Translations under genes and position numbers: made by a program | The notes under the pieces: model-generated | What the model saw: only the letters and a program-made list of their open reading frames with translations | What the model was told of the DNA's origin: nothing | The model's database searches: none | Source: Tritrichomonas musculus | Lineage: Eukaryota; Parabasalia; Tritrichomonadida; Tritrichomonadidae | Direction: 5' to 3' | Length of the DNA: 64,000 nt | Assembly: GCA_039105265.1 (NCBI GenBank) | Contig: JAPFFF010000009.1 | Location: 930,001 to 994,000 of the forward strand | Shown here: in pieces, positions 63,421 through 64,000 of the stretch | Layout: each line of letters starts with the position of its first letter | How positions within the stretch are numbered: the stretch's first letter is position 1

Positions 63421-64000
63421 GATATATGGAAAACACCATGCATACTTCATTTATTCAATTTAATTTTTGAAGTATTTATCGATTCCATAAGGGTCAGAAG
63501 ATCACCAATTTTAAATTAATTTATTTATTAAATAATAACAAGGAATATCAGAGAGAGCTTTTAAAGAAAGAAAAAGAAAGTGAAAAAATAAAAAAGGTTT
63601 TCTAATTATTGTATTTCATGATGGACAAGTTTCTGCGATTGCTCAATCACTTTATTTGAAAAGAAATAACAGATCAGTCCATTTTCTGAAACAGAATTCC
63701 TAGAAGAAGAGCAATTTTACTATATTGAACATTTGTAAGAACTTTGCAAAAAGTTAGGTCTGTCATCCTTACCTACGAAAGTGATTTTTTTGGAGCCAGT
63801 GGATGTTTTTTGGCTGATATAGAGCTCCTTAAAGATGAATTTTCAAGTATCGAATATGCGGATTTAGAAGATAGAGCCCAAAAATCAAAGGAAAAAATTA
63901 ATGAATTAAAAAATACTCCAGCATTTTTTTGGAACGTCATTTCTTCTATAGCTATGATTTAAAATATTCAGATTGAGGATTATCTTATTAATTATAGTAT
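63421..64000 (+). other. Right-edge region with a fragmentary reading frame
   Basis: A plus-strand stretch at 63744-63962 (SVILTYESDFFGASGCFLAD...) has reasonable composition but begins without a clear start and is preceded by stops. It is likely a pseudogene fragment of an unrecognised family. Confidence 0.35.

Overview
The window looks like nuclear DNA of a parabasalid flagellate close to Tritrichomonas. The DNA is very AT-rich. The genes are compact and almost intronless. The one intron I can prove starts GTATGT and ends ACTAACATATAG, the trichomonad type. The gene families also fit: a small R2R3 Myb factor, ankyrin proteins, an IS481/retroviral-type integrase and a bacterial-type glutamine synthetase III. 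The species is inferred, not proven.

Layout. 1-4.2 kb: UBX-domain protein and Myb factor (both minus), separated by an 878-bp element flanked by TTAA. 4.2-11.1 kb: gene-free, filled by short mobile elements (a 2.5-kb TTAA-flanked element with a large inner inverted repeat, an 8-bp-TSD element, a Mutator-like element). 11.1-22.1 kb: protein kinase (plus), an ankyrin gene whose 3' half is interrupted once or twice per repeat, a PP5-type TPR phosphatase split by a 188-nt intron, glutamine synthetase type III (plus) and the splicing factor Yju2/CWC16. 22.5-34.6 kb: a 2,434-residue membrane-anchored surface glycosidase made of two tandem 1,120-residue units, an unrecognised 548-residue protein and an EF-hand protein.

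34.6-48.7 kb is a mobile-element block. It holds a second Mutator-like copy, a large inverted repeat and a nest of insertions. From outside in, the nest has a pair of GC-rich palindromes, a TTAA-flanked element, an IS481-like transposon with 953-bp terminal inverted repeats and a 15-bp target duplication, a 2.26-kb element with an 8-bp duplication and a 1.3-kb element with another 8-bp duplication. Only the IS481-like integrase keeps a long reading frame.

48.7-60.7 kb is gene-dense: RNase PH-fold exosome subunit, small coiled-coil protein, BET-type bromodomain protein, two divergent unknown proteins sharing a 65-bp promoter gap, a TPR/acidic protein resembling NASP-type histone chaperones, a PHD-finger protein and a calponin-homology/Hsp70 fusion of 1,095 residues. 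60.7-64 kb is decayed: an ankyrin relic, a 478-bp hAT-like MITE, a dead mariner-type transposase and other gene fragments.

There are no operons. Links between genes are thematic only: chromatin and RNA factors in 48-57 kb, a splicing factor and an intron-bearing gene in 14-22 kb, and a surface glycan-degrading enzyme typical of mucosal flagellates.
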